Source: Tolypocladium sp. Sup5 PDA-1 (lineage: Eukaryota; Ascomycota; Sordariomycetes; Hypocreales; Ophiocordycipitaceae). From it: 64,000 nucleotides of DNA. Below are positions 1-11,550 of this stretch, piece by piece (the first letter of the stretch is position 1; each line of letters starts with the position of its first letter). The DNA lies in NCBI GenBank assembly GCA_000750105.3, contig JPHH03000001.1:496001-560000 (forward strand), given 5' to 3'. The notes under the pieces were generated by a model. That model worked only from the letters and a program-made list of their open reading frames with translations, was not told the origin of the DNA and ran no database searches. The translations under genes were made by a program, and so were the position numbers.

Positions 1-135
1 CCCGCCTCTCTCCCCGTCTACTTTGCGCCGTTGACCGCTGCTCTGCGCCGTCTCCCGGCCTGCTGCGCGGCGCGGCGCATCGCGGTGGAGCGTGGCATGT
101 GATTGCCGAAACGACGCTGACGCGACCATCGCCAG

Positions 136-293
136 ACTTCATGGCCGAGCACCCCGGCGGCGACAAGGTCCTCAAGCGGTTCGCCGGCAAGAACGCGACC
201 AAGGCCTTCTGGAAGTACCACAGCGAGAGCGTGCTGAAGCGGTACGGCGCCAAGTACAAGATTGGCGAGGTCGGCGAGGCGGCGAAGCTGTGA
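136..293 (+). CDS. Cytochrome b5-like heme-binding protein, 3' exon (partial)
   Basis: Last exon of a gene whose 5' part lies left of the window. The exon opens after an acceptor (cgccag, ending at 135) and completes an Asp codon, giving (D)FMAEHPGGDKVL...; it ends at a TGA at 291-293. The EHPGG motif and the later KYHSESVLKRYG segment supply the two axial heme histidines of the cytochrome b5 fold, so the exon holds the second half of that domain and a short tail (IGEVGEAAKL). Bases 1-135 look like intron: no exon in frame is visible there and a CTGAC-like branch site sits at about 115-120. Members carry electrons to desaturases, hydroxylases or P450s, but the partner cannot be told from this fragment. 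The heme domain lies at the C-terminus, so this is either a small single-domain b5 or a protein with a C-terminal b5 domain. Confidence 0.75.
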
Positions 294-1127
294 GGGTGGA
301 CTGGGGCTGGACCGAGGCATGAGTCGCGTGGAACTCGCGGATGCAGTTGCTGCGATGAATATGGGTGGGATGAATTGATGCATAGAAACGGCGTGTCCTG
401 GGCGATGAACCTCAGCGCGGGCCGGTAGACTGTCGGATACACACGAGTCTGGTCGCATCGTGGGCCGTGGCTGGATCGATGACACAGTGGATAGGGTTCG
501 ACGGATTGTATTCATACTACATGGTCTCTGCATGGCATATATACAGGCTATTACTTCACTGGGAGTGACGCTCCGCTCTGTTGCGACGAAGAGCTCGGGC
601 ATTGCGCCCACCACCAGCCGACCCCGACCGACCTTGCTGTTGGTCAAGTGCGCTTCGTTCAATCGGACAAGACAAGATTCGAGAGAGAAGCCTCTTTTAA
701 TTTTGCTTCGCAAGCTCGTTCCTCGGGTTTCGCAGAAGCCTCACATGCCCGTCGCAGAGCGCCGGCGCAACCGGTCTCCTCCTCTCAATTGGTGCGGACG
801 TCCAGCCTACAGTTGCTGCTTGGCGCAACCTCTACCTTAACTCCGACATCGCTTCCCGCAACTGAACATGGTTCCTGACTGTTCACGCTTTGAGAAGCAA
901 CATTTCACGGCCATGATGTTTGCACCCGTCGATGCCGCTTTGGAGGCATCCGCCCTCCCATCACAGCTCGTGTGGGGCGGCTGACTGCGCCTCTAGGATG
1001 ACAGTCATCAACGCGCCTTTTACACACCATCGTCAACTCCCATGTCCCAGCAAGGACCTCCTGTCGCCTGATACTGGGCATCTCATAGTTTAGGCTCCAA
1101 GGCCAGATCCAGCTTCGCGGCGTCATC
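294..1127. other. Intergenic region between b5-like gene and PLP decarboxylase
   Basis: 834 bases holding the 3' flank of the b5-like gene and the promoter of the decarboxylase. The open frames here are short, overlap one another on both strands and show no domain. No repeat or RNA gene was seen. Confidence 0.5.
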
Positions 1128-2778
1128 ATGGGCGACATCTTCGATGCCAGCGAGGTCCAGAAACGCCTACTCCAGCGTCACGCCTCCCACGACACAAACC
1201 CTCCCACGCTGCCACCCCCGAGCGCCATCCGCGCCGCCGAAGCATCCCTCATCCCCAGGACGGACCCAAACTGGCACGCGCAGGGCCTCTCCGACGCGGA
1301 CGTCGTCGCCCACATCCTCGGCGACATCGTGCCCGCGCTCACCGGCCAGGCCGCGTCCAGCCGCTACTATGGCTTCGTCACCGGCGGCGTCCTCCCCATC
1401 GCCGAGTGGGCCGACAACGTCGTCTCGCGCATGGACCAGAACGTCCAGGTGCATCTGCCGGCGCAGTACGTCGCCACGACGGTCGAGGACACGGCGCTGG
1501 AGATGCTAGCGGGGCTGCTGCGCCTGGGTGTCGGCGGTGACAAGTGGAAGGGCAGGGCTTTTACTACGGGGGCGACGGGGAGCAACGTCCTCGGCCTTGC
1601 GTGTGGCAGGGAGGTCGTCCTGGCGAAGAAGCTCGGCGACGAGGGCAGCGTGGGCGAGCTGGGCCTGCTGGCCGCTTGCCTCAAGGCAGGCATCTCGGAG
1701 ATCCAGGTCCTCACGAGCGCGGGCCACAGCTCGCTCTCCAAGGCGGCGAGCGTGGTGGGCATCGGGCGCCGCTGCGTCAAGGAGCTCAGACGCAGCGAGG
1801 ACCAGCCGTGGCGGCTCGACATTGACGCCATGGAGCGGGAGCTGCGGCGGCCGGGGGTGGCGAGCATCATTGCCATCAGCGCGGGGGATGTCAACACGGG
1901 GGGCTTTGCGCTCGATGGCGTTGACGAGTGGAGGAGGGTGAGGGCGCTGGCGGACAAGTACGGGTCGTGGATCCATGTCGATGGCGGTACGTCTCACGGC
2001 ATCCGATCAAGCGCATTCGCGATTGGAGTCTTGCAAATCACTGACCGTCATAGCATTCGGCATCTTTGCCCGAGTTCTGGGCTCTGGCGACGAGTACGCC
2101 CTACTCAAGAGACGAATCGAGGGCATAGAGCTTGCAGACAGCATCACAGTGGACGGACACAAAATCCTCAACGTGGTGAGTTTCTCATTGACTTTCGGCC
2201 AAGAGCAGACTTGGCTGACTTTGCGAACATAGCCATACGACTGCGGCATGTTCTATACCCGTTCCGCCTCAACGCTCCAGTCCGTCTTCACCAACCCCAA
2301 CGCCGCCTACCTCTCCTCCGGCCCCGCCGCAAGCATCCCCTCCCCACTGAACATCGGCCTCGAGAACTCGCGCCGGTTCCGCGCCCTCCCCGTGTACGCC
2401 GCCCTCCTCAGCGAGGGCTACGCTGGCATGGAGCGTCTCGTGGCCAACATGGTCCAGCTCTCGCGCCGCATAGCCGCCTTCCTGCGCGATTCGCCGCACT
2501 ATGAGCTCCTGCCGGACGAAAAGGCCGCGCTCGATGGCATTTTCATGATTGTGCTGTTCCGGGCCAAGGACGGGGCGCTGAACGATGCGCTGGTGGAGAG
2601 GATCAACGAGACGAGGCAGATGTACGTGAGCGGGACGGCGTGGAGGGGCGAGAAGGCGGTTCGGATAGCGGTGTCCAACTGGAAGGTGAATGTGGAACGG
2701 GACTTTGAGGTCGTGGCGGCCATTCTGAATGCTGTGGCCGCAGGAGAAGCGTTCGACATCCAGAAGCTTCAAAAGTAA
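1128..2778 (+). CDS. Pyridoxal-5'-phosphate-dependent decarboxylase (group II amino-acid decarboxylase family)
   Basis: Three exons, 1128-1986, 2054-2175 and 2233-2778, encode 508 aa. Both introns are GT-AG; the first splits a Gly/Ala codon and restores the family motif WIHVDGAFG, the second falls between codons. Visible marks of group II PLP decarboxylases are the phosphate-binding TTGATGSN (about residue 147), the cofactor-ring Asp in HVDGA (about 285) and the Schiff-base lysine in VDGHKILN (about Lys323), followed by PYDCGMFY. The length fits the family (450-520 aa). Substrate is not readable from the sequence; glutamate, aromatic amino acids and diaminobutyrate are used by relatives. It has no signal peptide and is probably cytosolic. 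It converges on the UPF0390 gene, with only 97 bases between the two stop codons. Confidence 0.88.
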
Positions 2779-2875
2779 TTAAAGGACCTGCCCATGCGGA
2801 AAGGCGTGGCCACTGTGAGGTGTAGTTTTCGTTGTCGCCCCGTCCCTCATCGCTCGTGCAATTCGTACGCTCTCC

Positions 2876-3136
2876 TCAGCCAAACTTCTTGGACCCGCCC
2901 TTGATGGTAAACTTCTTGTCCGCCTTCTTGCCCTTTCCAATCAGCTCGAGGTGGCCGGCGCGCTCGCCCAGCAGCGCCTCCGTCTTGGCCGTCAGCCCGG
3001 CCGAGAACTTCTTGTGCGCCTTGTCGAGATTGGCCGTCGACTTCTTGGGTTTGGACACCTTGGAGACCTGCCTCTTGGAGTGCGTCGCCTTGGCGGCCTT
3101 GGGCCGCGAGGATTGCTTGAATGCGCCTTGGACCAT
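2876..3136 (-). CDS. UPF0390/DUF2462 small basic protein
   Basis: Single-exon gene for an 86-aa, very lysine-rich protein. The segment SAGLTAKTEALLGERAGHLE followed by a glycine/lysine stretch is the hallmark of the UPF0390 (DUF2462, human C19orf53-like) family. ATG at 3134-3136 and TGA at 2876-2878. The family is eukaryote-wide, small and basic, and is thought to be nuclear or nucleolar; its molecular role is not established. It has no membrane segment or signal peptide. It is convergent with the PLP decarboxylase. Confidence 0.85.
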   Translation of the reverse strand: MVQGAFKQSSRPKAAKATHSKRQVSKVSKPKKSTANLDKAHKKFSAGLTAKTEALLGERAGHLELIGKGKKADKKFTIKGGSKKFG

Positions 3137-3714
3137 GGTGGAGGTGTGCGGTGGCGGTGGTGCTTCGATTTGGGGTGCTCGGTGGTGGGAAAGAAGGAAG
3201 AGAGGTGGGAGGTTGGAAATTTTTTTGGGTGCGACTGCGGGGACAATGGCCCGTCACCGCTCACCGTCACAGCTCACCGAACCTTGACCTGGTCCAGACC
3301 GAACAACGATTCTGCCAACTCAACCGTACCATCTCTTCCAGTGTCCTAAATTGCTTTTCAATTGCTTCTTGACTTATATATTAGTATAGGCAGAAGTTGC
3401 TCTTCTATTTACAGAAAGCCACCCCGTAATGCGTTGGCCTTTCTAGAATCTCGACGTGCCTGTAGGTCGAAGTACGGGAGGAACAGCAGGAATAGCGACG
3501 AATACTAGCAAGGAACGCGGAAATAAGGGGAATACAAGGTTGGAGCCTATGCACACCAGAAAGGATTGAATCAAAGTATCTCGGAACCCGATTATTACGC
3601 TGACTTGCGTCCATTATTTTCGGTCCTCCAACTCAAAACTTCTCCAATCCGTACGCCCGAACTAGTGACTCGCATCCCACCCCCACGCCCAGGAACACTG
3701 TAGCCTGACCAGTA
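3137..3714. other. Intergenic region with dispersed repeat copy A
   Basis: 578 bases between the UPF0390 start and the dynamin stop. It carries one copy of the dispersed repeat (3432-3566, listed separately). The rest holds the promoter of the UPF0390 gene and the 3' flank of the dynamin gene; no coding frame is supportable. Confidence 0.5.
3432..3566 (+). repeat. Dispersed repeat family, copy A (about 135 bp)
   Basis: Begins cgttggcctttctagaatct and ends aaggttggagcctatgcaca plus ccagaaaggat. The same start and end blocks occur at 38071-38240 (copy B), and the end block recurs at 46507-46547 (copy C). Copy A is the most diverged of the three and its middle is shorter than that of copy B. 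It lacks coding potential. Confidence 0.7.
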
Positions 3715-6152
3715 TCAAGCTCGAAAGACCTTCAGGGCTGCCTCCAGGCTCCGCATCTCCCGCTCCAGAGTCTGCCTCTGCTGCTTGGACTCATCGTCCT
3801 CGCCGGCGATCATCTCCAACTGCTCAGGGTCGAGGCCCATGACCAGGTCGGGGCCAAATGCCTTCAAGGGACTCGCTTCGCCGTCGAGGGGGAAATATGA
3901 AACCACCTGCTGACAGATGACATCCACGAAGCGCTTCCGGGCGACCTTGTAGTAGCTGACAAGGGTGTCGAGGATGTCCTCACACACCTGCTGTGTGTTA
4001 TCCTTGTCAACAGTGCATTTGTCAATTGCTTCGACCGGGATATATTCTCCTGTATATTCAGAGAATTTAACGGCTTTTTTCTTCAGTGGCTTCGATAGTC
4101 GTTCAGCACGCTTCTTTTGCAGATTTGCGTTGAAGTAATGGTTCAACGTGCTGGGCTTCCCACCGCGCTCGATGGTGAGCAGAAAACGAGTGTGGTTCAT
4201 GGCTTCTCGATACTTTCTGCTCAGCTCTTCCACGAGTAGGTTGTCCCACAGTTGATCTCGGACCTGCTTCTCTGGGCAGAGCTTGACAAGAAGTCGAAAG
4301 ATATAATCATGCACCAGGGCGATCGCCTCGCTGACATGAGAGAGCGCAAGATGCTCCCACTTCCCGGATTGCTGCTCGAAAACGGTTGAGAGAATCGCTC
4401 CGCCAAACTGAAATATTTCATTAGCAAGCAAGCAAAGCTGGCAAAAAGCGGGTTGAACTGACCGTCCCGAGCTCAGGCCCGCGGCTGGACTCGAAAACGC
4501 TGCGAATATGGTCCATGATCGGACCGGATGAAGGCGTTGGACATTTGTAATCATCAGTCTGAATGATATCGCCCAGTTCTCGATATTCTGTGAGTGGCAC
4601 TTCAAAGGGGATACTAAGGGCCTTGTTCTCAATCCAAGCGTCCTCGTCGTCAGCTGGTTGGCCAAAATCCTGGAGATGGCCACGGCGCCAGAAGACATTC
4701 GAGAACACCTCGTTCAACATGATGATTCTCGTAATCAGCTTCAAGTCCGGGTCCGTCTTGAAGATTTGTTCTCCTCCATAATATCCATTCAACGCCGCTT
4801 GAGTGACCGCCTGGAACCGCCCTGCCAGCTTGCCCAGGTAGAGTCTCTGAGCACTCTGGTCCGCTCGAGCAGGTCCCATGGTGTCAAGGTCTGCTTTGCA
4901 CTGGCGCAAGCGTTGTTCGATCTCTGATTTCACGTGCGGAAACTCTTGTTTAGAGATCTTCATGAGAAGCGAACGAAGCCGCCCCTTCAAAGATGTAATG
5001 CCACACCGATCACTGATAATCGTCCACGGCGGGGCCATGAAGAAGGCCGTCTCGGCGGCGGCACGTTGGGCGAGAGTCGACTTGTTGTCATCCGCGCTGC
5101 GGTTCTTGACGATGTAGTACCCGAGCTTGAGATTGCTTCTCTTTCCAAGGACGAGATCCAGAATGGCCGCCCTTGTGGCAGTCTCGGTGGCCAAATCTGG
5201 CTTGGTCAAGACACCCATTGTTCTAACGCCGTCTGGGTCGGCGACTTCAGCGAGCTTCAGGATCTCTTGCGTGGCAATATCGACATTGCAAGGCATCACT
5301 GCAAGGATTCTATTGCACAGTTAGCCGATTGGCGATTCACGGGAACGGTGAGGGACAACCAACATCGTGCGTCGGTTGCTCATGTACGATTTTACCATGT
5401 TCTCAACTAGGGTGATGTCCGTCTCGGTCGTGAGACCTATTGAGCTTGTCAGTAAGCCTTTTATACGTAATGGCAAATGGAATACCCACCGGGAGTAGCG
5501 ACTCGAAAGATTCCGGGGACATCGATGACCGTGAGGTGGTTTTGCTATCACCCATTAGCTCTGAGAGACAAAGTGAAGGGCCAGGTTCTCACATCTGGTC
5601 CGTTGACCTCGATCTTGAGGATATCTTGACTGAATGCCCCAAGACCAGACCCCACTTCGTCAGTTGTCATGCGAATTCCCATGGTGAGATTTACCTATAG
5701 CAGGTCAGCGGCAACTAGCGAACCAGAAAAGGGTCAACTAGCCTCATGGAAGATCTTGGCCAACTTGTCGTTCTCAAGTTCGCCATCAATGTGGTGATGA
5801 AATCCAACGAGCTTCGTTTTGAGGTCCTCGTCAGCATCCGGGCGAGGGATGATGGAAATGGAAACGCTCTTGATATGGTCGCGACAGCAGGTGATCTGGG
5901 TCGCGTATCGGGTGCAGAGACCAGCAGCACGGGGGAATGAGAAACCAGTCAAGCTCTCCAGAACGGAGCTTTTGCCAGATGACTGATCGCCGACCGCAAC
6001 AAGCTATGCAAAGGTCAAATGCTGCCGAGCTGCACGGGAGGTGGCTGGAATACCTGTGGAAGTGGGATCATGGAGCCGACATTCAACTCGCGTAGCTTGT
6101 CAATTTTGGCCAGCATGGCCTGATTGCCCAAGCCAGACTCCTTGGCCGGCAT
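3715..6152 (-). CDS. Dynamin-like GTPase (Vps1/Mx-type fungal dynamin)
   Basis: Seven exons on the minus strand: 6152-6054, 6003-5743, 5694-5593, 5544-5490, 5436-5364, 5309-4463 and 4407-3715, 709 aa. The G1 loop is GDQSSGKSS (about residues 38-46), G3 is DVPG (most dynamins have DLPG) and G4 is TKPD. LTGFSFPRAAGLCTRYATQI is the typical dynamin stretch after G1; the middle/stalk region and a C-terminal GED-like helix follow (DTLVSYYKVARKRFVD). There is no PH or Pro-rich domain, so it is not a classical endocytic dynamin. Such proteins polymerise on and remodel membranes of vacuoles, peroxisomes or mitochondria; which one is unknown here. The second intron appears to have a GC donor (5742-5695), since only that join keeps the frame and the spacing to VNLTMGIR. 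Start chosen as the first ATG, with a 33-codon first exon. Confidence 0.85.
5695..5742 (-). other. Inferred GC-AG intron in the dynamin gene
   Basis: On the minus strand the exon ends ...CATGAG and the intron begins gctagt; it ends tatag. No GT donor near here keeps the frame into GTAAATCTCACCATGGG. Using GC gives HE|VNLTMGIR, which has the same spacing as the EA-x3-MGI stretch I expect in dynamins. Confidence 0.6.
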
Positions 6153-7150
6153 CTTGAGTCTCGAGGTTTCTCTCAGAGTGCGTTGCTACTGAGAAACGGG
6201 CGACTAGATAAGTGAAATCGAGTAGAATGCCGAACTGTACGAGGCCGAACAAGAAAGCACACGAGGACGGAAGAGGTCAAGGAAGAGGTGAGGAGGGAAG
6301 AGAAGGAGGAAGTGGTCGGGATTGGAGGGAAGATGTGAGAGGGGGAAGATAAGGAGAAAGGAAAACACTGCCGCTGAGCCAAGGTATTTATCCTGCGCGG
6401 CTGCTTGATTCACTGCTCCAGTACCTGAACAGCTGCCCGACCTGCTCGCCGGTTCCCTAGCAGTCTTCTGACCAAGTACCCTCCCGCGTGTCCCCACTAT
6501 CCTTCACCGCTCTGGTGCTTGGTTTGCGAGCATAGCTGGTTCTGAACAGCTATGGACTGCTCATAAGGCCACTTCGCTGGAGAATATGCGACAGTTGCTG
6601 CAAACAGACTTCAGGGGGGCGGGACAGGGTACGACCAGCGATGCCCAGCCTCAGCAAAGAGGGACCCTCTTCACCTAAGTTTCCAAATGATCGCTTGACC
6701 CCGTGAGCCCTTGGGGGTTCCGTGTTTGCAGATGTATTTTGACTCTCTTGCCACTCCTGGGGGTGCCGTTTGTCCCTGTTCCCCGGGTCGCGAAGGCGGT
6801 TTACAGTCTGACCAAGACCAGCGAACAGACACGGTCACCAACGACAGAGTAAGCAAGTTGTTTGTCGGAGGACGACGTTAAGTTAGGATCATAGTGGCAG
6901 GATGCCAATGTGGAAACTTGATTACAACCCACCATCGACATGTGTATCAGTAGAGGTTTTATTCCCAGCATCGGGTAATTATTGAAGTCTATGAGCCCGA
7001 TCAGGCTCAGTCCTTCCACTATGTAGTATCCCAAAATTGACCTCCAGCGCCTAGCCCATCAAATACCACTCATGAATGTAACCGTAACCAACTCCGTTTG
7101 TCTGGCCCGACACCAGCAACGCGGCTATCCAGCCAGTCCGTCTACGCTAT
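6153..7150. other. Intergenic region between dynamin and SCYL1-like genes
   Basis: About 1 kb upstream of the dynamin start and downstream of the SCYL1-like stop (both minus strand). The part next to the dynamin start (6240-6360) is purine-rich on the plus strand, that is CT-rich on the transcribed strand, as is common in fungal core promoters and 5' UTRs. No gene is visible. Confidence 0.5.
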
Positions 7151-9787
7151 CTACCACCCGTCGCCCCACGCATCATCATCCTCCGTCTCTTTTGGTTTCA
7201 TGTCAATCTTCTTGGCGACAGCGGGCTTTGCCGCTGGCTTTGTGATTGGCTTCTTGGCCGTGGTGGATTTCGCAAGGCCCTTCGGTAAGGGCTTGTTGGC
7301 ACCGGGCTTCTTCTTCTGTGCCTGCGCGGCTAACCAGCTTGCAAAATCGGGCTCGTCATCGCCAAACGGTGTCGTGCTTGCAGCCGCCACGGGTGCCTTG
7401 GCGGCAGTAGTCGCATATGGTGTATCGACAACTCCATCATCATCGCCCATGTCGCCCATGTCGCCCCAAGAGTCCCCTCCATCATCTGCAACATCCTCTG
7501 GGAAGAAGGCGTCGGCCACCGCACTAGCAGTGGGCGACGAGGTGCCAGATGCATTTGGCGGAGGTGATTTCATGACCTGTCGATGAAGCGACGTGGCAGA
7601 TGCAGTAGCCTGCTTCTTAAGCTCTGGGGCCGGCGAAGGCGACGGTCTGGCAGCAGCGGTGCTCGAGCCATTTGCAGTTTCCATGTCCCCTGCTGCAGCA
7701 GAGATCTTATTCGTAAAGGACGAAATAGCCCAGCCTGTCCAGCCAGATGATGCACCGGTCTGGGGCGTTCCCATTCGAGCTGGTTGGGCCTCACCAGCAG
7801 CTTGTGGTGGCGGCAGGACAGTGTCCGGCATCTCCGAGGCGGCTTTCCGAACTTTTTGAACATACACATCCATCGTTCGGCTGGCTTGCTCTCGCACGAG
7901 CTTCTCTTTGTCGATGAGCAGCGGGCAGATTAGTGGTAGGATCCGGCCAGCGGAATCATCATCCGTGAAGTATTCGGCCGTTGCTCCCAGGGCCAAAAGG
8001 GCCGCATTCCTTGCATGGACGAACGGGTCTCTGAGAGAGCGAGTGAATGCTGCTATCAAGACCTTGGATCTCGATGAGGTGCCGAGGTACCGGGCGATTT
8101 TGCCTAAGCAGATTGTTGTGTTTGTGCGGATTCCAGGCTGCTCGTCATTTGCAGTCTTTGCCAAGTGCTTCAGGAGCTCATTATTGATGGTGCGGTCAGA
8201 GAGCTTGGAGATGAGGACGAGAACGGATTTCAGGGTCTGCTCCCGAACGACTGGCTGCATATCCACGAAACCAGTAATCTAGACAAGTGTCAGTGGGGAA
8301 GCCATAGGCAACGGCGGGAGATTGCTCACTATTTGCGGAAAGATCTTGTCGTTGACCGTCTTTTGCTGCAGTCGCTCAATCATCAACGGCAGGCTATCCA
8401 ATAGGCAGACTCGAATCGCTCTGTCGGGGTTGGCAAACGCCCTAACAATGAAAGGGGTGATTTTCGCGTCGAAATCCTCGTTGGAGAGTTTAGCCGCTAT
8501 TTTCAGGACCACGGCCAGCGCTTTGGGTCCTCCACCGCCGAATTCGACGGACTTGATGAGTTCAGGCAGGACCTTTAGCTTGAAGAACTCCTCGGGAAAG
8601 TCGTCGGTGAGCTGATCCAGGTCGCTGCGTATCTTGTTAGTTACATGGCTACAGCAGGGGTAGGCCAGCGACTAACTTCAAAAACGCCTCCCGTTCACCG
8701 GGGGTCTTGACGCCCAGATTGTCAATGCCCTCGGTCAGCTTGATCAAAGGGCTGTCGAAGAACGCCCCTGTGCGGCTGCCTTGGTCGAGGAAGTTGGCGA
8801 CGGTAATCCGAGCCTTGGGGTTCGCGTTGCATAGTCGTTTATAACTTGATTGCATCGTTGGTGGCACGTTCTTGGTCTGGCCTGCCTGGTCGGAGCCACT
8901 GTAGTCGCCGTTAAAGACCTCAAAGATTAATGTTCCGAAGTTGAACGAGTCGACTGCCGAGTGCGGGTTCTTTTTGATAATGTCCCAGCCTCCCCGTGCC
9001 AGCTCGGGCGGCGCATATCGTCCTGAATCCGGTACCAAGCTTCCATATGTCTGGCCGAGGTTGTCAGTATATGCTCGTCCGCAGGGATGTCCGATAAACT
9101 AACGTAAAGTACAGACTCGTCGTCTTTTACGCTGCTCAGGACTTCGAAGCCGCCCAGCTTCCACTCGCCGCTTTCGGACGTATAAACGGACCCAACCTTG
9201 AGGCTGCCGTGTATCGAAGACGCGTCGCTGTTAATGAACTTGGTCGTTCGCTGGAAGCAATTAGCGAGCCGTCATGACGATGGCTTCGTTTTGAAAGTGT
9301 TCCTTACTGCAACACTATGCAGGCCCCATTTGATCGTCTCTGGACTCAGGCTCTTCCTTCGCACATGCCACCTCAGTGGAACGACGCGCTCGGTGGCAAT
9401 GTATATGTAGGTGTCGGTCTGGCTCGCTGATCAGCGTCGCGTCGATTGTTACTCGTCGCGCAACATACCTCTACGGTATCCAGCACTTTTATGACGCCCG
9501 GGTGGCGCATCGTTCGCAATTTCTTGAGCGCGTTCTTTGCTAGGGGCAGTCGGCCCTTGTTGGCGGGTATGTCGAACGAGAAGATGCTGCAGTTTGAGCC
9601 GTCTTCCTAGAGCCAAAGGGTCAGTGAGTGGGACGTAGAGGCAATTGCGAAGGGGTCAACTTGCTCTCTTAGTTCCGTTGTACAGTGTCCAGATGGACTC
9701 GTCAACGTCGACCTTGTCGCCGAAGGAGTACGGAAAGGGAGGGCCCTGGGCCATGGCGGAGGCCACGGCGGACTTGAGGAAGTCCAT
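7151..9787 (-). CDS. CEX1: SCY1-like pseudokinase (SCYL1/Cex1 type) with HEAT repeats
   Basis: Seven exons on the minus strand: 9787-9665, 9606-9469, 9418-9308, 9250-9104, 9050-about 8673, 8632-8330 and 8278-7151; about 775 aa, all introns phase 0. The N-terminal kinase-like domain (about 1-310) contains LKKLRTMRHPGVIKVLDTVE, but the HRD position reads IHGSL and the DFG position reads LGGFE, so it should lack phosphotransfer activity. A HEAT-repeat region follows (KALAVVLKIAAKLSNEDFDA, then VREQTLKSVLVLISKLS). The low-complexity tail is rich in Ala, Lys and Pro and ends DDDAWGDGW. Relatives (human SCYL1, yeast Cex1) act in COPI trafficking and tRNA export. The first intron is GC-AG (gcaagt donor). 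The junction near 8633-8676 is uncertain: a 40-nt intron keeps the frame best, but its donor is weak. Confidence 0.85.
9607..9664 (-). other. GC-AG intron in the SCYL1-like gene
   Basis: The exon ends AAGAGA, the intron starts gcaagt (the consensus for U2-type GC introns) and ends ggctctag. The join gives YNGTKR|EDGSNCSIFSFD, which is in frame and fits the family. No nearby GT donor keeps the frame. Confidence 0.75.
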
Positions 9788-11550
9788 GGCTGTTGGGAGC
9801 GCAGGGTTCGCGACGGCTGAGAGGAGAGCTGTAGGATAGAAGGTGGAATAAACAGGAACGCGTTATGCGACCATTCGTGGGGAGAAAAGTCAAGCCAGCT
9901 CGGGCTGGGATGACACGAAGCTTCAGCCTGCAGGATGCGATGTGCCTCTGGAGCCAACCTGGAACCTTGGCTGGCTTCAGCCTCCAGCGCTCAACCCCCG
10001 CGCTAGCACGTGTTGGCAATCGCCCATGGCGGGGTTCGGCGGCGGCGCTGGGTGTTGATCCGCTGTATTTTCAGGGAGCGCCCATGGAGGTGCATCCAGG
10101 CTACCGCATCCTTTTTGGGCGATGGTGCCTGTTGTGCTCCAGTGCGTTTACAATAGCAGCTCATTAGAAAATGCGGCCGGACAAGAATTATTTACGAGCG
10201 CAAAGAACGGTTGCTGATGGCGCGAACGATCGGCGGTTGTAACAATCAGTGCGTACTGTACTACCTCTAACTCGCCTCTCCCGAGGTCCTGGTTGTTCGG
10301 CAGGAGAATGTACTAGTAGGTAAATGTGAATGAGCGCTGATGCCTCGTATCCGCCGTATATTTTTCTGGAAACAACGTCTTCGAATCGCTCCTTTTGTTC
10401 TCGTCATCGGATACTCTGCGGAGCGGGAGGCAAGAGTGAAGAGAATGAGTGATACTGGAGGGTATGCACCTAGCTAGGTACCTACCACCTACCTACCTAC
10501 CTACCAAGGTAGGCAGACGCACGTGCCACATTTTCTTCCACTTGGACACAACACCTCAGCAGGCAGGCAGACACCACCACTGTCAGCTTCTAATCTCTCC
10601 TCTCTCCTCTTCCCTCTCTCCTCGCCTCGTCCACGCTCCTTTCCCTTCTAGCGACGCGCAGTCTTTTCCAACTGCGTTTTTGTTTCTCTGTGTGCGCTCA
10701 ACCGCCCACTCCTAGTTCTTCCTGCAGTGGCCACGTCTCGACATGCCACCTCAGTGACCTCGCCTTCGCGCCAGCTTCCCAAGCGCAGCTCAACACACCT
10801 CTGCCGACCAACGATACTACCACAGCCGGTGTCTGGGGGGCTGGTGACAGGCGGCCAACTCGTCCTGTATTTTGTGAGTTTATTTCAACGCTTCCGACCC
10901 ACTGCTTTGCCGAAATGATGTACCATGGTAAAAGGTCTGACTGAAGGAAACCACCTGGTTTCGCTGTCTCCTCTTCCTTTGCCCCCGTGGCAGTGCTTCT
11001 AGCCAGCCTCTGGCTGCCAGAGCACTGATGCCGCATCACTCTCTCGTGTCACAGCAATGAGCCTGTTCAGTGGTCTATTGCGCACCTGCGAATGAATATC
11101 ATGCAAGCTTCTGTCGCAACATGGAGTCCTTTTTCTCGCTGCTGCTACGAATCTGGGCCAAAGGCCGCGACGCACAGCAGGGTTTCGCCTGCCCTTCGGG
11201 CTAGGACTGAGACTTTGAAGCCGTTGCGTTCCCAGTTTGAAGATCACTTAAGAACTGAAAAGATCTGACATCGGCCACGATATAAAATTGTGTATTCTCT
11301 GCAATCAAGGTTTTAACGATGGCTCGCTGACCAAAACTCAACATAGGATGCTGGACGCAACAGTTCTTCCCTGCGGCTGAGGATTTTCTTTCGATGCGTC
11401 ATTCGGGTTAGCAAATTCCCGATACATCTTCCTATTTTTCTACTATCGTTAACAGCATAACCCGTTTACAGATTACCCCAAAGGCGATTCCCCACGTATT
11501 CGACCACTGTGGCGTCATTCGTTTGCCCTACGCCCACTGCTCCACTGGAT
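9788..11550. other. Divergent promoter region, long 5' flank of the 373-aa protein gene
   Basis: About 1.76 kb between two divergent starts. It contains a CCTA-type short tandem repeat (about 10477-10505) and a long pyrimidine-rich tract (about 10593-10650) that could mark the core promoter or transcription start of the plus-strand gene. A 5' UTR with introns between about 10.65 and 11.55 kb is possible. No other coding frame is supportable. Confidence 0.45.
10477..10505. repeat. CCTA short tandem repeat
   Basis: The run consists of cctaccacctacctacctac followed by more CCTA units. Similar acctacctaccc runs occur near 28960. They lie in intergenic or promoter DNA. Confidence 0.7.
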
